DNA of 64,000 bases from contig JAGUZU010000075.1 in assembly GCA_020060625.1 (NCBI GenBank), positions 1 through 64,000 of the forward strand, written 5' to 3'. Shown here one piece after another: positions 61,732 to 64,000 of this stretch. The notes below the pieces were generated by a model, which saw only the letters and a program-made list of their open reading frames with translations, was not told where the DNA came from and did no database searches. A program made the position numbers and the translations under genes. The stretch comes from Anaerolineales bacterium. GTDB lineage: Bacteria; Chloroflexota; Anaerolineae; Anaerolineales; Villigracilaceae. Position 1 is the first letter of the stretch, and each line of letters begins with the position of its first letter.

Positions 61732-63021
61732 ATGACAACAGCCATCAGCGTAAAAAACCTCGGCAAGCAATACAAGATCGGCGCGGCGGAGACGAAATTC
61801 CGCTACAACATGCTGCGTGACGTGATCGTGGATACGGTCTCGGCACCTATTCGTTTGGCAAAAGCGATGGTGGGCAAATCGGACCGGCGCATGAACCAGA
61901 ATTTCGTCTGGGCGTTGAAGGATGTCTCCTTCGATTTGGAGGAAGGCAAAGTCCTCGGTATTGTCGGGCGCAACGGCGCAGGCAAAAGCACCTTGCTCAA
62001 AATTCTCTCGCGCGTCACTGAACCGACTACGGGAACCGTCACCGTGCGCGGACGGGTCGGCTCGCTGCTCGAAGTGGGGACGGGCTTCCACCCCGAATTG
62101 ACGGGACGCGAAAACATCTACATGAACGGCGCGATCCTCGGCATGAAGCGCGCGGAGATTGACGCAAAGTTCGATGAGATCGTGGATTTTTCCGAAGTCA
62201 GCCAGTTCATTGACACGCCTGTCAAACGTTATTCATCGGGTATGTATTTACGTTTGGCGTTCGCTGTGGCGGCTCATCTTGAACCCGAAATCCTCGTGGT
62301 GGATGAAGTGCTGGCGGTGGGCGATGCCGAATTCCAGAAGAAATGTCTCGGCAAGATGGGTGACGTTGCCCAGCAGGGACGCACGGTCTTGTTCGTCAGT
62401 CATAACATGTCTGCCATTCTTCGTCTTACTGAAGAAGCCATCGTCTTGAACAAAGGTCAACTCATCATGCGCGCGCCTTCACAGGAGGCGGTTGACTTTT
62501 ATCTGTCCTCGGGGCAATCGCAGGCAGGCGAGCGGATGTGGGAGGCGGACGAGGTCCCGGCGGCGAGTCAGCCTTTTACGCCGATCAGTTTGAAGGTCAG
62601 GGAAAGAGGCGGGAAGGTCGTGGATACCGTCCGCTCCACTGAACCTGTCATGATTGAGTTTGAGTACAAACTTGATTCGTCCATCACGGGTTTGCGCGTT
62701 GGGTTGTACGTCAGCACGATGCGCGGCGAATACGTCTTTACTTCTTTCGATACGGACGACGCCGCCTTGTTCGAGAAATACGACACGCGCAGCGCGGGGC
62801 ATTACGTCAGCCGCGCGGAATTGCCCGGCGACATTTTCAACGAAGGACGATACAGCGTGGGTGTGAACGCGAGTTCGTTCGGCGTGCGCCGCTATTTCAT
62901 GGACGAGAACGCGCTCGCCTTCAACGTGGATATTTCGGGCGCGCCCGGCACGCAATGGGGCGAGCCGCGCGTGGGACCCGTGCGACCAAGATTGAATTGG
63001 AAGATCGAGAAGATAGGTTAA
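61732..63021 (+). CDS. wzt: ABC transporter ATPase with C-terminal glycan-binding domain (Wzt), copy 2
   Basis: 429 residues. ATPase domain with Walker A GRNGAGKST (79-87, the same position as copy 1), ENIYMNGAILGM, signature RYSSGMYLRLAFAV and LVVDEVLAVGDAEFQKK. The C-terminal domain (about 245-429; beta-rich, VMIEFEYKLDSSITGLRVGLYVSTMRGEYVF) differs from copy 1, so the two exporters should recognise different chain ends. The stop codon is part of the next heptanucleotide array. Confidence 0.92.
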   Translation: MTTAISVKNLGKQYKIGAAETKFRYNMLRDVIVDTVSAPIRLAKAMVGKSDRRMNQNFVWALKDVSFDLEEGKVLGIVGRNGAGKSTLLKILSRVTEPTTGTVTVRGRVGSLLEVGTGFHPELTGRENIYMNGAILGMKRAEIDAKFDEIVDFSEVSQFIDTPVKRYSSGMYLRLAFAVAAHLEPEILVVDEVLAVGDAEFQKKCLGKMGDVAQQGRTVLFVSHNMSAILRLTEEAIVLNKGQLIMRAPSQEAVDFYLSSGQSQAGERMWEADEVPAASQPFTPISLKVRERGGKVVDTVRSTEPVMIEFEYKLDSSITGLRVGLYVSTMRGEYVFTSFDTDDAALFEKYDTRSAGHYVSRAELPGDIFNEGRYSVGVNASSFGVRRYFMDENALAFNVDISGAPGTQWGEPRVGPVRPRLNWKIEKIG

Positions 63022-63084
63022 AGGTTACAGGTTGAAAGTTGAAGGTTTAACTTTCAATCTTCAACTTTCAACCTTCAACCTTCA
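63015..63084 (+). repeat. Palindromic heptanucleotide array after wzt, 10 units
   Basis: AGGTTAA, AGGTTAC, AGGTTGA, AAGTTGA, AGGTTTA, then ACTTTCA, ATCTTCA, ACTTTCA, ACCTTCA, ACCTTCA. The first unit contains the wzt stop codon. The two halves are complementary and could form a hairpin of about 35 nt per arm. Confidence 0.9.
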
Positions 63085-63099
63085 CCCTGAAATCATCTT

Positions 63100-64000
63100 A
63101 TGACAAACAACCTCCGAGAACTTTTAGGCGACCTGCCCTTCACTGCTGAAATTGATTGGATGCTTCGGCACGCTTCGCGGAATCGCGCGCGCAAAGATCA
63201 CTACAATCTTTCGCGTTTGCAGAAGTCGCTGCCCCCGGCGGTGGAAGCGGTGAAGCCGTTTGCGCAAAATGCCAAACGCGAAACGCGAAACGCAAAACGC
63301 GTTTTGTTCTTTGCGACTTTGCATTATTGGATCGAGCAATCCGCTTATCTTGGATTGGCGCTTGCGGGGTTGGGACACGACGTCACGCTGTTAACGCTGC
63401 CCTACTCCGAATGGCATAAACAGAAGGATAAGTTTACTCAACGTCAGCGGATTCTTCACACGAAGGATGCTCTTGCTTCGCTTTCGCCGTTGATCAAGCA
63501 CGTTTCCATGCTCGACTTGAAACCTTCAACCTTCAACCTTCAACCTTCAAACCTTCCCCCCGCTCTTCAATCCGATATCAAGGAAGTCTCTCTGTGGGAC
63601 GCGCAATACACGCTCATGCGCGAAGAGGTGGACATGAACGACCCGTCCGACCGCGCCTTGTATGATTTGCGAATCCAGCGCAACACCTTCGCCGCCAAAG
63701 CCGCGCTCGAATGGATGCAAACGAACAAGCCCGAAGTGGTGTTGATTCCAAACGGTTTGATTCTCGAAATGGGCATCGTCTTCCGTGTGGCGCGTCACCT
63801 CGGCATTGACGTAGTTACCTACGAGTTCAACGACCAGCGCGAACAGATCTGGCTGGCGCAAAACTCATCCATTATGCAGCAAGAGACGGATTATTTGGTG
63901 GATGCGCGTTGCCAATTACCAATTACCGATTCCATGTTCGAGCGAGTCGCGGATTTGGAAAACGCCCGTCGCGGCGCAAGAGTTTGGGGCAAGTCCAAAC
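63100..64000 (+). CDS. Glycosyltransferase-like protein, N-terminal part (3' truncated by window)
   Basis: The frame is open from ATG 63100 to the window end (about 300 residues). No family is recognised with confidence. After a repeat-bearing N-terminal region comes RVLFFATLHYWIEQSAYLGLALAGLGHDVTLLTLP, a Rossmann-type first strand and helix of a GT-B protein, and later PEVVLIPNGLILEMGIVFRVARHLGIDVVTYEFND. Three segments derive from 7-nt repeats: AQNAKRETRNAKR (63264-63298), LKPSTFNLQPSN (63521-63548) and CQLPITD (63912-63932). All keep the frame. A glycosyltransferase or capsule-type transferase is the best guess from fold and context. Confidence 0.65.
   Translation, partial: MTNNLRELLGDLPFTAEIDWMLRHASRNRARKDHYNLSRLQKSLPPAVEAVKPFAQNAKRETRNAKRVLFFATLHYWIEQSAYLGLALAGLGHDVTLLTLPYSEWHKQKDKFTQRQRILHTKDALASLSPLIKHVSMLDLKPSTFNLQPSNLPPALQSDIKEVSLWDAQYTLMREEVDMNDPSDRALYDLRIQRNTFAAKAALEWMQTNKPEVVLIPNGLILEMGIVFRVARHLGIDVVTYEFNDQREQIWLAQNSSIMQQETDYLVDARCQLPITDSMFERVADLENARRGARVWGKSK
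63264..63298 (+). repeat. In-frame heptanucleotide repeat, 5 units (GCRAAAC)
   Basis: GCAAAAT, GCCAAAC, GCGAAAC, GCGAAAC, GCAAAAC inside the last gene, followed by GCGTTTT in the opposite sense. The unit is the reverse complement of that at 42195-42229. Confidence 0.85.
63521..63548 (+). repeat. In-frame heptanucleotide repeat, 4 units (AACCTTC)
   Basis: Four perfect AACCTTC units inside the last gene, encoding PSTFNLQPSN, almost the same peptide as the fcl insertion. Confidence 0.88.
63912..63932 (+). repeat. In-frame heptanucleotide repeat, 3 units (CCAATTA)
   Basis: CCAATTA twice and CCGATTC, 21 nt in total, adding seven residues to the last gene without shifting frame. The same length as the array at 1776-1796. 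Confidence 0.75.

Noticed and set aside
59221-63550. Tandem 7-nt repeats as a CRISPR array
   Set aside because: The units are contiguous and have no spacers, and no cas genes are present.

Overview
The window is one continuous surface-glycan (exopolysaccharide / O-antigen-like) biosynthesis and export locus of about 57 protein-coding genes. Almost all lie on the + strand and most are joined by ATGA-type overlaps or gaps of a few bases. I saw no rRNA or tRNA genes, no CRISPR array and no gene-free stretch longer than 300 bases. Gene families, moderate-to-high GC, dense operons, many heptanucleotide repeats and dispersed palindromes suggest a member of Chloroflexota (probably Anaerolineae). That assignment is inference; no marker gene is present.

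Layout. (1) 1-3.8 kb: the end of a Wzx-like flippase, a GT4 glycosyltransferase, a higBA toxin-antitoxin module with its own promoter and operator, a convergent ridA gene and a small membrane-anchored protein. (2) 3.8-15.1 kb: large polytopic membrane proteins (GT-C type), gmd, a polyprenyl-phosphate sugar synthase-like GT2, an LPG-synthase-TM/AglD-like membrane protein and a GT4, closed by a perfect 15-bp-stem terminator. (3) 15.1-21.2 kb: a winged-helix regulator, a WlbA/WlbB/WlbC-like set for a 2,3-diamino uronic acid nucleotide, a first Wzm/Wzt ABC exporter and an acyltransferase. (4) 21.2-35.4 kb: two nonulosonic-acid-type cassettes. The first is neuB-neuC-methyltransferase-neuA-dehydrogenase. 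The second is neuB-like, aldehyde dehydrogenase, CMP-sugar synthetase and a complete transketolase, which does not match a pathway I can name. (5) 35.4-57.6 kb: glycosyltransferases, methyltransferases, an Rmd-like reductase, a LegB-like dehydratase, a sugar nucleotidyltransferase, an asparagine-synthetase-type amidotransferase, two more GT-C proteins and a two-gene minus-strand unit that includes a methyltransferase-GT2 fusion. (6) 57.7-64 kb: a second winged-helix regulator, an SDR epimerase, a four-helix-bundle (S23/IVP) gene, a GDP-fucose synthase, a second Wzm/Wzt pair and a truncated glycosyltransferase-like gene, with gaps filled by 7-nt repeats.

Working together. Gmd would supply GDP-4-keto-6-deoxymannose to Rmd (GDP-D-rhamnose) and Fcl (GDP-L-fucose). 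WlbA/B/C-like enzymes plus the amidotransferase could make an amidated diamino uronic acid. The neu genes would make CMP-activated keto-acid sugars. About a dozen soluble glycosyltransferases and several methyltransferases would assemble and cap the glycan, with export by two ABC systems and possibly Wzx. Three promoters (gmd and both winged-helix regulators) share a palindrome overlapping the -10 box at the same offset, which suggests one regulatory circuit for the locus.
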